The notes under the pieces: generated by a model | Database searches by the model: none | What the model was told of the DNA's origin: nothing | The model's input: the letters and a program-made list of their open reading frames with translations, nothing else | Made by a program: the position numbers and the translations under genes | Assembly: GCF_905163445.1 (NCBI RefSeq) | Contig: NC_053189.1 | Span: 12,542,001 to 12,606,000, forward strand | Origin: Pararge aegeria | Lineage: Eukaryota; Arthropoda; Insecta; Lepidoptera; Nymphalidae | DNA: 64,000 bases | Reading direction: 5' to 3' | Part shown: positions 10,100-21,184 of the stretch, in pieces | Numbering within the stretch: position 1 is the first letter of the stretch | How the letters are laid out: the number at the start of each line of letters is the position of its first letter

Positions 10100-12092
10100 A
10101 GGTGCGAACCATCCCGGCGATCCGACGGGACTTGTAATTCAAGTGACAAATATCGAAGGCCACAATTCATATTTCTGCTATCTGTGCCTGTGCCGCCATC
10201 TGTGCCGTAGGGACGCCATTGGTTCTACATCAAGCGGGCGTATGATCTATTTTTGTTGGAAATAAAACATTGTTTTTTTCTCCTCCGGGAAATGTTTTAT
10301 AAGTATTTTTAGGGTCGGTACGTGATGTGTTATTTCTGGGGCTGCTTTCGGTGGATACGTTAAACTAAAAATTACATGTAATGTGCCTTATGAGAATTCT
10401 ATTGGATAGATAGAGCTATGTACGCGCGTCTTTGTAGTTTATTAATATGTAATTTTTACTTCCCTTTTGTGCGGGTGTTTTAGTAAGTAAGTTCACTTGG
10501 TAAGTAGGTACTTGTATCCTGATAACTATTATGTTTGTGTACAACAAGATCCATCAGAATATTATCGCAATATTTAAGAGCCCGTTATTCTATGGTATTT
10601 TTTAAGGACCTGGAAATCTGCGTGCAAAGTGCACTCTTTATTTAATTTATAAGTATGTAAGTTCATGAAGACATTTATTTTGGGGTAGGTATGCAAACCT
10701 AAATGTTTACTAGCCAATCACGTATAAACTGATACTTTGATAGAATTGAACTTTGGCACGCTTAAAAGACTTCATAGTTCTGTTAATAGTATACTTTTTA
10801 CTCCGCAATAATATATAAGTCCGGGTGAAAAAAATCAAATCAATTGACGAAGATGAAAATATTTCACAGCAACGCAATAGAATGAAAGAATGGGGATACA
10901 GTATAAACAGAAAGAAAATCGGAAAACACGATTGCGGAAAATTAATAAATAATATGGTGATAATAATAAAGATAATTTAAAATTCGAACATAAAAACAGT
11001 AACGTCAGTAATATAGTGCGTCGCGATACAGAGGGCATACATTATCGAGATCGAAAATTTCACGTGCCCATATAATTTTAAGCTCGTAAAGCCCGGACAA
11101 TAATTCACCGGGAGCATTTGCGGAAAATGCATTTTATTGTTAAAACGTGAATTTTATTTATCGTCGACAGTAGTGGGTGTAGTGGGGAGGGGGGTTGATT
11201 TGCAGTAGCGGCGCATCGAACCCACCCTTTGGCACGGATTATTTATACTAAAGGTAATTTCCCCGGTTCATTATTGGGAAATGCAACATTTGTGCATTTC
11301 ACGGACTGTCATTTGCAGTTCATTAAAAAAGCTCCGACCGCAACGAGTCGCCCTGAATATATCGGGTTTTCAATAGACTTCAAAAAAGGTGCAGTTTCTC
11401 AATTCACCTGATAATTTTTTATTTATGTTACGCGATATCTCTGCCAACTGTGCATTGATTTTAGAGATTATTTTTTTATTGAGAAGGGTATACCAATCTC
11501 ACGAATTAGCCTTAGTAAAAGTGAAAACTAGGGAATTTAAGAAATCGTATTAAGAACTTAATAACTTGCATTAATTTCGAAATCACAGACAGACGCATCT
11601 ATCTCTTTTATTTGTGTATGAAATCGAATACTTTGCATTAGGTACGTAAGTACCTAGGTAAGTACTAACAAATAAAGTCGGTTTCATACACATTTTTGAT
11701 ATACCTGTTATCTGAGCGAGATCAATGAGGACATTGAAAAAGCCAATCGAAATCTTTTTATTTCATTTAAATTGCCCCATAAAAGTTCAGTTGTAACTCA
11801 CTTGATGCGATCTTTGAATAAAAAGTTGGTTTTATTACTGAGTCCTACAAATCAAATTACACGGCCAATTTAAAACGTTAAGTTAGCAGTGAATAACTCT
11901 TACCGTTTGTGAGTTACGCCATTCCATGAGCCTAGCACGTGTAGAGGCGGTCTTCCGAAATGATATTAATCTCTAGGCGGTCTTATCAAAGTATCGTGGA
12001 TTGAAAATATCCATAAATTGTTGCGCTATGGCTATGTATCCAGTATTGAAGATAGTAACTATTGCTATTCATAGTATAAGTTGTTGGTTACT
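10100..12092. other. Mostly AT-rich non-coding stretch
   Basis: A GC-moderate part up to about 10260 includes the AATAAA at about 10260. A frame at 11229-11411 has no recognised product. A further GC-richer patch lies near 11190-11350. Nothing else is supported. Confidence 0.4.
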
Positions 12093-12145
12093 GCCACGTT
12101 GGTCTAGTGGTTAGCATGTTCAGGGTTTGATTCCCGAGTCGCGAT
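12093..12145 (+). repeat. tRNA-like head, probable SINE fragment
   Basis: TTGGTCTAGTGGTTAGCATG matches a Pol III A box (TGGTCTAGTGG). About 18 bases later GGTTTGATTCCC resembles a B box with one mismatch. The spacing is too short for a full tRNA, so this is not called as a tRNA gene. It directly precedes a SINE-A copy. Confidence 0.45.
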
Positions 12146-12177
12146 AAAAAATGTTAGATATAGGTTTATTTTACTAC

Positions 12178-12469
12178 AAGCGGTAATAGCGGAATACTTC
12201 GACTTCACTTTTGGGGGACCGCGTTCAAATACCAGCAAGTAACTCTGACTTTTCCAAGTTATGTCCGTTTTAACCTATTAAATATAAAGTGCTTCAACGG
12301 TGAAGGAAAACATCGTAAGGAAACCTGCATGCCTAAGAGTTGTCCATAATGTTCTCAAGGGTGTGTGGAGCCCACCAATCTGAAATGGGCCAGCATGGTG
12401 GACCCTCTTTCATTGTGGGAGGTAACCCGTGCCTTATAGTGTGCCGTTAATTGGTATGATGATGATTGG
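12178..12469 (+). mobile_element. SINE-A (tRNA-derived), copy 1
   Basis: Order of blocks: tRNA-like head (AGCGGTAATAGCGG, CGCGTTCAAATACC), central GGAAAACATCGTAAGGAAAC, CTGCATGCCTAAGAGTTGTC, GCCCACCAATCTGAAATGGG, CAGCATGGTGGACCC, then TGTGGGAGGTAACCCGTGCC and a (ATG)n tail. The same order occurs at 29742 (+), 46497 (-) and elsewhere here. The (GAT)n tail suggests 3'-end sharing with the RTE LINE, a common SINE-LINE partnership; the partnership is inferred. Confidence 0.85.
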
Positions 12470-12999
12470 TTTATTTGCACATATAATATATAAATACAAA
12501 TATCAATAAAATAGGGAAGTTGTACCTTATCACCGATCCTTTTAATTTTGTGATGTAGCTTTTAAGTAGAAAAACACCTGGTTCGTTTCAAGTACAAGGT
12601 TCAAGTCAATTTGGAAAATAACAATTTCTGACTGTCAGAAAAGTTATCTACTTAAAATGGCTACCTTCAGTAGATGACTTTATTTTGAAAGCTGCCAATC
12701 AATTGATGACAACCTTTTATCACCGTACAAAATTTACGATATGAAGCCCAACTACTACTTATAGAATTACCTAAATGGTACCTCTAACCATTATATACAT
12801 GCTTCCATTTGACAATAGGTACATCGTCATTTATCATCAGTTGATATATCAGCCAAATTACCAAACCAAAATGGAGAAATAACGAAACCGTTGAATTGAG
12901 CGGAAGCAACAATTTAGCGCTAAGTTAGCGCATTTCGAAACTCAATAAAAGTCGTTAAAGCTTTCTTTCTTCATCTGACTATTTACTGCAAAAGAAAAG

Positions 13000-13320
13000 T
13001 GAACAAAAGCGCTCTTTTAAAAGCTATTTAGTTGCAATCCCTAGATAGCGTCTACCGCAGCTTCGTTTTTTCCCGCTGAAAAGCCAATTTGGAATGAATC
13101 ACAGTAACAGTGGCTAGCATCTGTGCTAATTTACCTACGGGCGGACAGTCTAATGCGACTCGTTGGCTCGTAAATATCGAATCGCGACCGAGCGCCGAAT
13201 ATCGAAAGCCGGCATTAGTCGGATACAGCTAATACACACGGGGGCACGTGCGATAAATTATCGCATGTTCATTTGGCCCCCGATGTTTAATCTGTCCGGC
13301 GGTCGCTGTTGTTTTGAGTT
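13000..13320. promoter_or_regulatory. GC-rich unique block with E-box and palindrome
   Basis: A long GC-elevated block without an open frame. It contains a palindromic E-box CACGTG (13245-13250). Overlapping it is an inverted repeat TGCGATAA-A-TTATCGCA (13249-13265) with two GATA-type cores. The composition contrasts with both flanks. Possible enhancer; conservation cannot be tested here. Confidence 0.35.
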
Positions 13321-13328
13321 TAGAGTTC

Positions 13329-13397
13329 ATTCATTGCTTTAGCATTACATAATCATTATGAAATACTATAATGGTATGTAATGCTAAAGCAATGAAT
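13329..13397. repeat. Hairpin with 23-bp perfect arms
   Basis: The arm at 13329-13351 (starts ATTCATTGCTTTAGCATTAC) and its exact reverse complement at 13375-13397 are separated by 23 bases. It is probably a tiny MITE remnant. A structured RNA is possible but perfect arms are atypical of a microRNA precursor. Confidence 0.85.
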
Positions 13398-14044
13398 AAT
13401 ACTTAGCTTTGTTTTTTATTGGTTTCTTCTTAGACGTGTTTGGGACTCTATTTGCTTTTATAGAGGTAACTAATCAGACAATCATCTCTAAAAATTGTAA
13501 CGACGAGTATATTTGTAATATCTCTCACACACAACTTTGAATCCTTACTTATATAAACTCGAGAGTATGTTGTTTGGCCTTGCGTCACTTTTAAACTAAG
13601 CAACGAATTCAACTTGATTTTTCGAATAGAGTTATTTGAAAGGATGTAGAATAACATAGGCTACTTTTCATTCCAGTAAAACGTACATTCCCACGGGATT
13701 TGTAAAAACGGTAATAAACGCGGACGCGGGCCGACTCTTTAAAGCTTTTAAGTGATTTTATTGTGTCTATTAATCAAGGGGCCCACTAAACCGTATTGTG
13801 AGTTCTCTCCTACGATACAGTAGTCGTATGTCTTACAATAATCGCTAATTTAAGCTAATGCATCTCATTAAGATACAATTTTAAAAGTTTCGCTGTCAAT
13901 TTAGCGCGACGCACCAATATATACTGCGAATGTACAGCACGTGCCGAGTCTTTGAAGTAACCGGCATTGCTTCGCGGCATAAGTCGGCAGCCGGTTTGTG
14001 TTAATTTAATAAAGCCTGCAAACTATTTGAGCACTGCAACTATA

Positions 14045-14203
14045 CAGCCGTACATGTACATAGTGTAATCGATGTCGGCAGTAGTCCTACACGCACTGCA
14101 CACGCGTCCGCGTCGCGCGTGATGTAGGACGCAATCCCCGCTTGTGTTTGTGTACGCTATGTCTCTTGCCCAATTAAATTTATACCATTTAAGGCTTACC
14201 GCG
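14045..14203 (+). repeat. GC-rich duplicated module, unit 1
   Basis: About 159 bp, in direct orientation to the unit at 14460-14613. Exactly shared words include GTAATCGATGTCGGCAGTAG followed by TCCTACACGC, GCGTCGCGCGTGATGTAG and GTCTCTTGCCCAATTAAATT. There is no reading frame through it and no transposon ends. The unique DNA between units shows no obvious duplication. Confidence 0.85.
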
Positions 14204-14459
14204 CTTTATTACTATCGAAATTAACGAGTTGGTCTACCATTTTTCGCTACCCATTTTAAAGTAACTTTTTAAAAGATGACCTTGTAATTAAATAGTAATA
14301 CCTACTTAGGTAATAACATAAAAATTAAAAAATCTAAGTTTGTAACGCCGGAATGCTTGTTGATTTGATTTAAATTTTACATTTATTAAATTGAACTTAT
14401 TGATATTTTAAAGTCAGAAAAGTAAACAATCCAATACTAAAGTACGTAAGTAGAAGTAG
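14204..14459. other. AT-rich spacer between duplicated modules
   Basis: Not visibly duplicated. No feature seen. Confidence 0.4.
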
Positions 14460-14613
14460 CAGCCGTATGTGCATAGTGTAATCGATGTCGGCAGTAGTCC
14501 TACACGCGCGGCCCCTGTCTGCGTCGCGCGTGATGTAGTGGACGCAATCCCCACTTGTGTTTGTGTAGGCTGTGTCTCTTGCCCAATTAAATTTATACCA
14601 TTTTAGGCTTACT
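14460..14613 (+). repeat. GC-rich duplicated module, unit 2
   Basis: Second copy of 14045-14203, offset about 415 bp. Differences are mostly in the middle (CGCGGCCCCTGTCT against CACTGCACACGCGTCC). The flanks are near identical, which suggests selection or a recent origin. Confidence 0.85.
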
Positions 14614-15486
14614 ACGTTCTGTTTCTATTTTCTACTCAAATATATAGAGAATTTAATTCTAAGTATAATTTTAAAATTGAGCTTTTATTAAGTGATGACC
14701 GCCTAGTAGCTAGCTTCCCATTTTGGAGGACGTATAACTTTTCGGACTCTCTTAACGTGATAAATCAAGCCAACTTTTTTGTTTACCCGTATAGCAGAAA
14801 TAGAACAGTCAAATGAAAAGAATGCCATTTATCAACGTTGTCTTATCAGAAACCTTTTGATATGCAATAATGGGGGCAATATATCAAACTAGCTATCTAA
14901 GTTAAACGCAATTTGAAGTATGGCGGCTCTCAAGGCGCTTCCACCCCCAAAAAGGAGGGACGAGGGGGTCGCGTTATCGCGAAACTGCAGGCACTCTACC
15001 CGTTTACCTTAAGATCTTTAATATTAAATAATATACTACAGTTAAAGCCGCCTTAAATATACTGTCTGGCTATGCTTTATTGGCCCGGCACAGGATTAAA
15101 GTTTGCGGTGGTTTCCAAAATATTGGAAGTTTTTATTAATAGAGGTACGTTTGTATAAATATGAAAGTCTAGTTTGTTTCAAAGGTTAAATGTTAACTTC
15201 AGCTAAGAACGTTTGGAAATTTTACTATAAAATTTCATGTTCTATATTACCATTTTATATGAATCCATTTAACAAAAAACATAGATAAATGAAAAAAAAG
15301 CTTACTGACTGCCTTAGGCTATGGTTATTCTCCTTTATTCTAAGAATTTTTAATAAAAGACTTATAAAAAATATGCTTCAAAGTTGGTATGTAAACAAAA
15401 TATACCTAACGACAAATTTACTGTTTATTTTTTTATTTTAGTACGTTTTGGTACATATCTATGTATTTAAAAGAAAGTTGTGTTAG
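14614..15486. other. Non-coding stretch
   Basis: Contains a GC-rich purine/pyrimidine patch near 14935-15000 (CCACCCCCAAAAAGGAGGGA). No gene or repeat could be assigned. Confidence 0.4.
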
Positions 15487-15642
15487 TTACACCATTTTTA
15501 ACTCAAGAACGGCTGGACCAATTTTTATGATATTTCATTTTTTGGAATTTTCTTAGTGCGGAGTAGGATAATAATAAGTATTGAAATATAACATTAAAAA
15601 AAAAATATCCGCGGTACAAAGTTCGCCGGGACAGCTAGTTTT
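15487..15642 (-). repeat. Retroelement-like repeat, 'CTGTCCCGGCGAAC' family
   Basis: Read on the minus strand it begins ACTAGCTGTCCCGGCGAACT and contains ACCGCGGATATTTTTTTTT, then TTATAACATT..CTTATTATCC. The plus-strand copy at 22424-22565 has the same order. Both end in the word for 'aagaacggctggacca' and AAATGGTGTAA. Class not certain. Confidence 0.65.
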
Positions 15643-16178
15643 TAATAATTACATATAGATACAGACACAACTTAATAAATATGTTTTCCATTTGTGCATA
15701 AAAAAAGTACCTTAGTACTTATCTATCTTATATTATTAGATAGGAAGGTAAATACATGGCACCTGGAGTCCGTGGTATACGTATATTTTAGTCTATTGTG
15801 TCAACTTGATGATTAAATTCAGGAACTATCCACCCCCGCTAACTAAGTTGAAGACGTCGCTGTATTTATACTTGCAAATGTTTTAGGAATTGCGTTGGAA
15901 CTTTATATAGATACAAATATGTAGGAACTTGCAATGTTTGTATTGTTACGTAGGAACTTTGTGACGTTCACGTAGGTACCTATATCCGCGTGCCGGCATG
16001 CGATGCGTGCGCCACGGGGAATGAAGACGTTAAATAATTTAGTTGGATGGCACCACGGTTTATGCACGCGCGAGACATGCTCTTTTAATTTACTCTGGCT
16101 AGCACCGAATATGTATCAATAAATATTAATTGAGCTTTGTATTTTTTGTACCTAAATAATTAATCACCAAAACTTTAC
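15643..16178. other. Non-coding stretch
   Basis: No supported feature. GC-richer near 15970-16080. Confidence 0.4.
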
Positions 16179-16182
16179 TTAC

Positions 16183-16442
16183 ATGAAAATATCCACAGGT
16201 TTAGGGCTGAATTCTCCGCTTGCTGCTGAAACCATGCTTAATAAAACCACGTTTATAAGTGGAAATGTTAAAACTCCAATCCTGAACCCGATTGAACTCT
16301 TGAATAAATTATTTTTTAATTCAAATAATGAAACAACGAATATTATAAATACCAAAAATACACTTCGGGTGTAGTATGTGCAAATCCTTGATGTATGATA
16401 AACAAGCTTATGAAAATTGCGATATAAAAAAAAGAAGGTCAA
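16183..16442 (-). CDS. Candidate exon of an unknown membrane protein
   Basis: Minus-strand open frame of up to 86 residues whose stop codon is the TAA inside a perfect 5' splice-donor sequence GTAAGT (plus positions 16182 down to 16177), as expected if an exon ends there. Upstream on the same strand, near 16405, lies a T-rich tract ending in ATAAG, a possible acceptor. The peptide has two hydrophobic stretches, SVFLVFIIFVVSLF and IGVLTFPLINVVLLSMVSAA, separated by a basic/polar loop (ELKNNLFKSS). It then turns polar, SGEFSPKPVDIF. This would suit a multi-pass membrane protein such as an insect chemoreceptor, but no diagnostic motif is present and no neighbouring exon was found. Chance hydrophobic frames are common in AT-rich DNA. 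Confidence 0.25.
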
Positions 16443-17455
16443 ATCGTTTTTTTTTTGTTTCGATTGTTTCGATCGTCGAAAGATTAGTTAGGTTGTTTCG
16501 AATCTCTAAATCTTCCTTTATTTTCACAAGTTTATAATGGGACTCATCTAAATTATGGTTTATTGTATTACATAGTTATCACAAAAAAGTGCACCGATCT
16601 TCGGACTATTACAATCAAAATGTTGTTATTTGTATAAAAAAAACAAGCTGTTAATCTATTATTCTTTATGTAAGGTGCCTTCATTAAAAGTTTAATCTGA
16701 GTAGCAATTTACTTGATTAATTTGTTATATTTATTAATCTCCAATTATTACACACATCACAGTATACCTTCAATAGATTTAACTTTAATTTCTGATTAAA
16801 TATTCTTAAACCATTTTAATGTAGACTTCGTTTTTTTTGTTACTCAGTTATGAAAATATTACATAATTTGACGTCACAAATCTATTAATTTTTCTTTGTT
16901 TTCTTTGTTTACCGAAGTAGGTATTCTTCCATTAAAACATCAGTTGTAATTTTCATACTCAAAAAATTTACCAAAATAATTAGTCGGGCCTGTTGTCAGA
17001 CCTACGGATAAACGGATGGGCAGAAGGATGATTCTTAGTTAGAGATCGGGTCACTTTGGCACTTCTCGGAAACCTAAAAAATATCACCAGCGGCAGCGAA
17101 GTCCCGAAGCCCGAAAGTTTATTAAACGTTCTGAAAACATTGCATCACTATTACAAGCATTGTTCGTGAGCGTAGGGTCGCCATAAACTATGGAGGCTCG
17201 TGGCGACGCGAAGCGTGGGCGTTGACGTACAATCGCCCTGATACTGTATTATAATCAAATGAATCAACGGCTATCATTTGAGACTTTAATTAGTTAATTA
17301 TTTATTAATTTTATTTTTTATTTTATTAAAAACGCCCTCTTTGGTTAATTATTAATATTATAAGATTAACCTGGGCGGAGAAGGAGAAGATAGATTAAAC
17401 TAATAGAGTAAGAAAAAGAGAGCGTACCTAAATATCACAAAATCTTTCTAAATTT
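16443..17455. other. AT-rich non-coding stretch
   Basis: A moderately GC-rich segment at about 17040-17240 shows no coding frame. Nothing else is supported. Confidence 0.4.
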
Positions 17456-17592
17456 ATAACTGCTGTTACCCGCGTTCTTTGTCCACGTTTCTTACTGTTT
17501 TTTTTACAAACCCCGTGCGAACCGTTTCTTTTCCTTGGATAAAAAGTCGCCTATGTTACGGTCCGTTTTTTCAACTAACCCAAAAATCTAAG
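17456..17592 (+). repeat. Degenerate retroelement-like repeat fragment
   Basis: CTGCTGTTACCCGCGTTCTT and CCTTGGATAAAAAGTCGCCT match the theme 'ctgttacccgcg..ttcgtc..ggataaaaagt' of the 3079 and 62119 repeats and of 22190-22423. Too diverged for a firm family call. Confidence 0.45.
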
Positions 17593-17679
17593 TATATTTA
17601 GTTGTTAGCGCATAAAGTAAGACCAAGCAAAACAAACAACTTTTGCATTTATATTATTAGTTGGGAATTAATATGGATT

Positions 17680-17955
17680 GACGGATAAACCAGATGGCCC
17701 ACCTGATGGTACGTGGACAGTGGACACCCATCGTATATGAACAAAGAAGCATAGATGCACTCCGCAGGGTATGCGAGGCATACATCCCGCAAACTGCCAC
17801 TCTGTGTTTATCAATCTGAGGCGAAGGTGTAAAGCCTCATCTGCCTATAATTACATTGCCAATCGGGTCCTTCAGACTGAAACACAGCAATGCTATTCGG
17901 CTGTAGTAGCAGACGGGCTCTCCCACAAAAAGGTCTACTACTACTATTTACGTTA
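17680..17955 (+). repeat. Dispersed lepidopteran repeat, intact reference copy
   Basis: Starts ACGGATAAACCAGATGGCCC and continues CCTGATGGTACGTGGACAG, GGCATACATCCCGCAAACTG, GCCTCATCTGCCTATAATTA and CTCTCCCACAAAAAGGTCTA. It is homologous in its second half to 4430-4740 and 3780-3850. It serves here as the uninterrupted comparison that shows the MITE insertion at 4470. A 66-codon frame through it is probably not a gene. Confidence 0.65.
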
Positions 17956-18994
17956 CCTTGCATCCTGTTGATATTATTTTGCTTTGAGATTGAATATCGA
18001 AATAATGATTAAAACGATGATAAGACTTTACGTCCTATCACGACATTTCTAAAAATGAAATAAATACTACATCTCGCTATTTTTTGCCCTAGCATCAGTG
18101 CTGCCATCTTTTTAGCTATATTGCCAGGTAATAAAACGGTGTATCTCACGCAACTTGTGCAGCGGCTCCATAAGATTATGTTAGGTCAGATACCATAAAG
18201 GTCTCGACTTTTCAAACAGGTAGTTAAAGATTAGCCTAAAGTTATTTGAAAGCTCAGAAAATATCGCACATTATGCTTGCTTGGTTATCACCAAACAATG
18301 TGAAAATCTAGCGCGTTAGTAGCCGATATCATCGTGTTATAATTATGAAAGTTACAGCCTATTTTATTGAGCCCCATACACACTATTTTACTCGCGCATT
18401 ACCAAAATTAGAATTTATTGCTCACGCAATGAAGTGACTTAGCCGCAGTTGGCCCTGCGTCCCTAAAGTATATGACAAATAACTTAGACGGGGAGGGAAA
18501 TCTTGACTAATTTAACTAATGGAATTACATATAAATGTATATTTATTGTTTTATGATGTAGCCTGTGCTAAACGCCTTAAAATCGGTTGTGGTAAAATAA
18601 GGAATAATTTTTAACTATCAAATTTAGTTGTAATTTATTTTTTAAGTATCGCTATTCCAAAAAACAAGTTTGATAAAATCAATGCTCGTATAATCTTCTG
18701 CTCAAAAGTATGTCGTACCGTCTAAGAAATAATAGATTTTATTTATTATTATAGTTTATTATTTGGTGTGAGCTATTTTTAATTTATTATAACATAGTAT
18801 TTTTTGTGTCCACTGTAAACAATGCTATCGTGCACATACGTTTGATAGTTACGGAATGTTAATTTTGGTATTTAGTTTAGTAAGTAATTGTATAGAATAC
18901 CTAGTCCTTCCAGGTATAAAATATTTTATATATTGTTCTCCATTGCATACCTATCCTTATATGTATTGTATGTAGTACATAGATATTTTATATA
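17956..18994. other. AT-rich non-coding stretch
   Basis: No feature could be supported. Confidence 0.45.
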
Positions 18995-19111
18995 ATGCCC
19001 TAAGGAAATCAGCAAAAGTATAAAATGTGAAAAAAATATTGTACTAAGAAGTATATTCTTAGTATAATATTTTTTTCACATTTTACACCTTAGCTGATCT
19101 CCTTAGGGCAT
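18995..19111. mobile_element. Palindromic MITE-like element, ATGCCCTAAGGA ends
   Basis: 117 bp. ATGCCCTAAGGA at the left and TCCTTAGGGCAT at the right are exact inverted repeats. The complementarity continues inward: TATAAAATGTGAAAAAAATA against TATTTTTTTCACATTTTA, then TACTAAGA against TCTTAGTA. Almost the whole element folds into one hairpin. No clean target duplication is visible. Class unknown, possibly a DNA-transposon derivative. Confidence 0.75.
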
Positions 19112-19513
19112 CAAAATCTACTATGGGTAATAAGAATTACCCTCAAATTATACAAGAAATAAGTTGTAAAAGGGTAAGAAATAAAGGAATTCCAAACACT
19201 TGCTCCAAATTTCAAAATTCAACATTGTCTTAAAGTTATATAGAATAAGGATTATATACCTTACCATTAACATACCCATTATATACTAGTGCAGTTAATT
19301 TTTTACCATTAGCAAAGATAAACTTCCTACATAAAAGCATTTTAAAATTGCGGCACCGGTTTCTATAGCCTCTAGGTACGATCTCTACTAAATTGGATAG
19401 TGTGTAATACAGTTAGTATTGAGACACGTGACCATAATAGACAGATGACTCTCTGGGGTAATCGTTAATGAGATTTTATTTCGTAATATAAAAGGTGCAT
19501 ATAAACTAGTACA

Positions 19514-19739
19514 GCCGGTTGGCACAGTGGGCAGCGAGTTGCTTCCTGAGTCCCACAACTGGAAAATGTTTGTGTGATGAACGTTAATATTTTTCGGTGT
19601 CTGTGTGTTTATCTGTATTTTATTCATAGAAATATTCTTCAGCTATCTCAGTGCCCATAAAACAAGCTATGCTTACTTTAGGGCTTAGATGGCGGTGTGT
19701 GTATTGTCGTAGTATATTTATTATTTATTATTATTATAA
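19514..19739 (+). mobile_element. SINE-B, copy 2, with deleted B box
   Basis: Head GCCGGTTGGCACAGTGGGCA, then a jump from CTTCCTGAGT directly to CCCACAACTGGAAAATG. The segment that carries the B box in the 38479 copy is missing. The body (TGTGTGATGAACGTTAATAT) and tail (GATGGCGGTGTGTGTATTG, TTATTATT runs) are intact. Confidence 0.85.
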
Positions 19740-20265
19740 AAACTGGGTTTGGGTTTTCTGTTCTCCGTGACAGCCTTAACTTTAAAAATTGGTAGTGTCC
19801 AATCAAGTGTCTAGGTGAACTTGTTAGTGCGTCGATCTCGGTCATTTTAACTTACATCTGATCCCAATGTTTAAAACCCGCCATCCCGTATATTCATTTA
19901 CATAGGTACCTATTGAATTAAGTGCCCAACAGTGGATTATAAAAAGTGGACATTTACTGAGGATTGTGATTATGATGACTTATGAATACAAACGCTCACT
20001 ACTGTAACAATTTTCTGCTACTATACCGGTAGCTATAATAATCTCACATCTTAAAACATTCTCAAGGTATGTCTCAAGACATGCTGCATCATATATTAAT
20101 TACGAGACAATATAATATTGCAGTATCATAAAGAAAAATTTGTAATTAGAAAAGTGTAATTGTATGACTGAAAAGGACTGAACAGATTTTTATAGAGTAT
20201 CTACTATGGCGATAAAATTATCTATTATAGAAAAAAATAACACATTAAAATAGGAGATTCAGGTT
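19740..20265. other. Non-coding stretch
   Basis: No supported feature. Confidence 0.4.
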
Positions 20266-20412
20266 GAGCGCCACGATACAAACGAAAAGACAATGCCGTC
20301 AAACTTATAAAATTTTGTGTGATTCTTGTGTTCTGGTGGAGCGCCACGGTAATACAAACGAACAGACAATGCGGTCTTATAGCATTTTTGCGTCTGGAGT
20401 TAAAAATAAATG
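20266..20412 (+). repeat. Tandem dimer of a 73-bp repeat-end unit
   Basis: Unit 1 (20266-20338) and unit 2 (20339-20412) both start GAGCGCCACG and share ATACAAACGAA and AGACAATGC. Unit 2 ends TTTTTGCGTCTGGAGTTAAA, matching the '...GGGGTTAAAAA' end of the repeats at 2040 and 60290. The two units are much diverged from each other, so the duplication is old. Confidence 0.65.
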
Positions 20413-21184
20413 TAGGGATACACAACGCTCTGTAAAGCAAGCAGAATTTTAAGACCACTTAATATTCTGCAGAAGATCAAAAGATGCATTCTGCTAATTA
20501 AACTCAAGCAGTTGTGGGATTATTTTTGGATTGTTAATTTTGTTTGCTCTGCAGTATGATAACTCTTATGTATTGTACCTACTTAGCTACTTCTAAATAA
20601 TCTTTTTTATTATTATTATTTGGCTAGGCATATCAATTTCGTAAATAAAATAAATGAACTTTTAGTTTAGAAAGCTGCAGATCGTAGTGAGAGGCGAAAG
20701 CCGAGATGAGTAACACATTTTGACCAAAAAAACCTAACCTAACTACAGAAAAATTACATGCTCTTCATTTGAACATCTGAAAAATTATTTAACCTGACTA
20801 ATAACAATATAAAAAAGTATAATTTCAGAGGGCACGGATAACTTGCCTTGTCTAGATGTCTTCTGAATGGGAATCAATAAAAACATATGTGTCCTATATA
20901 CCAACGTCCAACATACACACATATTTTTACACTCAATCAGAAATAAACATACCTCTAGAGTCACTGACATTATTAATCCTAGAAGTAGAGGAATTAAAAA
21001 AACAAAATCCACTTAGACGGAGCCGCGGGAAAATTCTAGCTATTTCCTAAAACAAGCTGAATAACGCTGCCGCTGAATTTTGTAATCCGAATTAATATGG
21101 GTGGGCTAATTTAAAAGGTCGTGCGTTGTACATACAAATTTAGTGCTTATTATATGCCAATAAACAAACCATCGTATTGTGCAG
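20413..21184. other. AT-rich non-coding stretch
   Basis: Two overlapping opposite-strand frames at 20785-21050 have chance-like composition. Includes a short AACCTAACCTAAC run near 20738. Confidence 0.4.

Noticed and set aside
12093..12145. Possible true tRNA gene
   Set aside because: A and B boxes are about 18 bases apart and no cloverleaf can be drawn; fits a SINE head.
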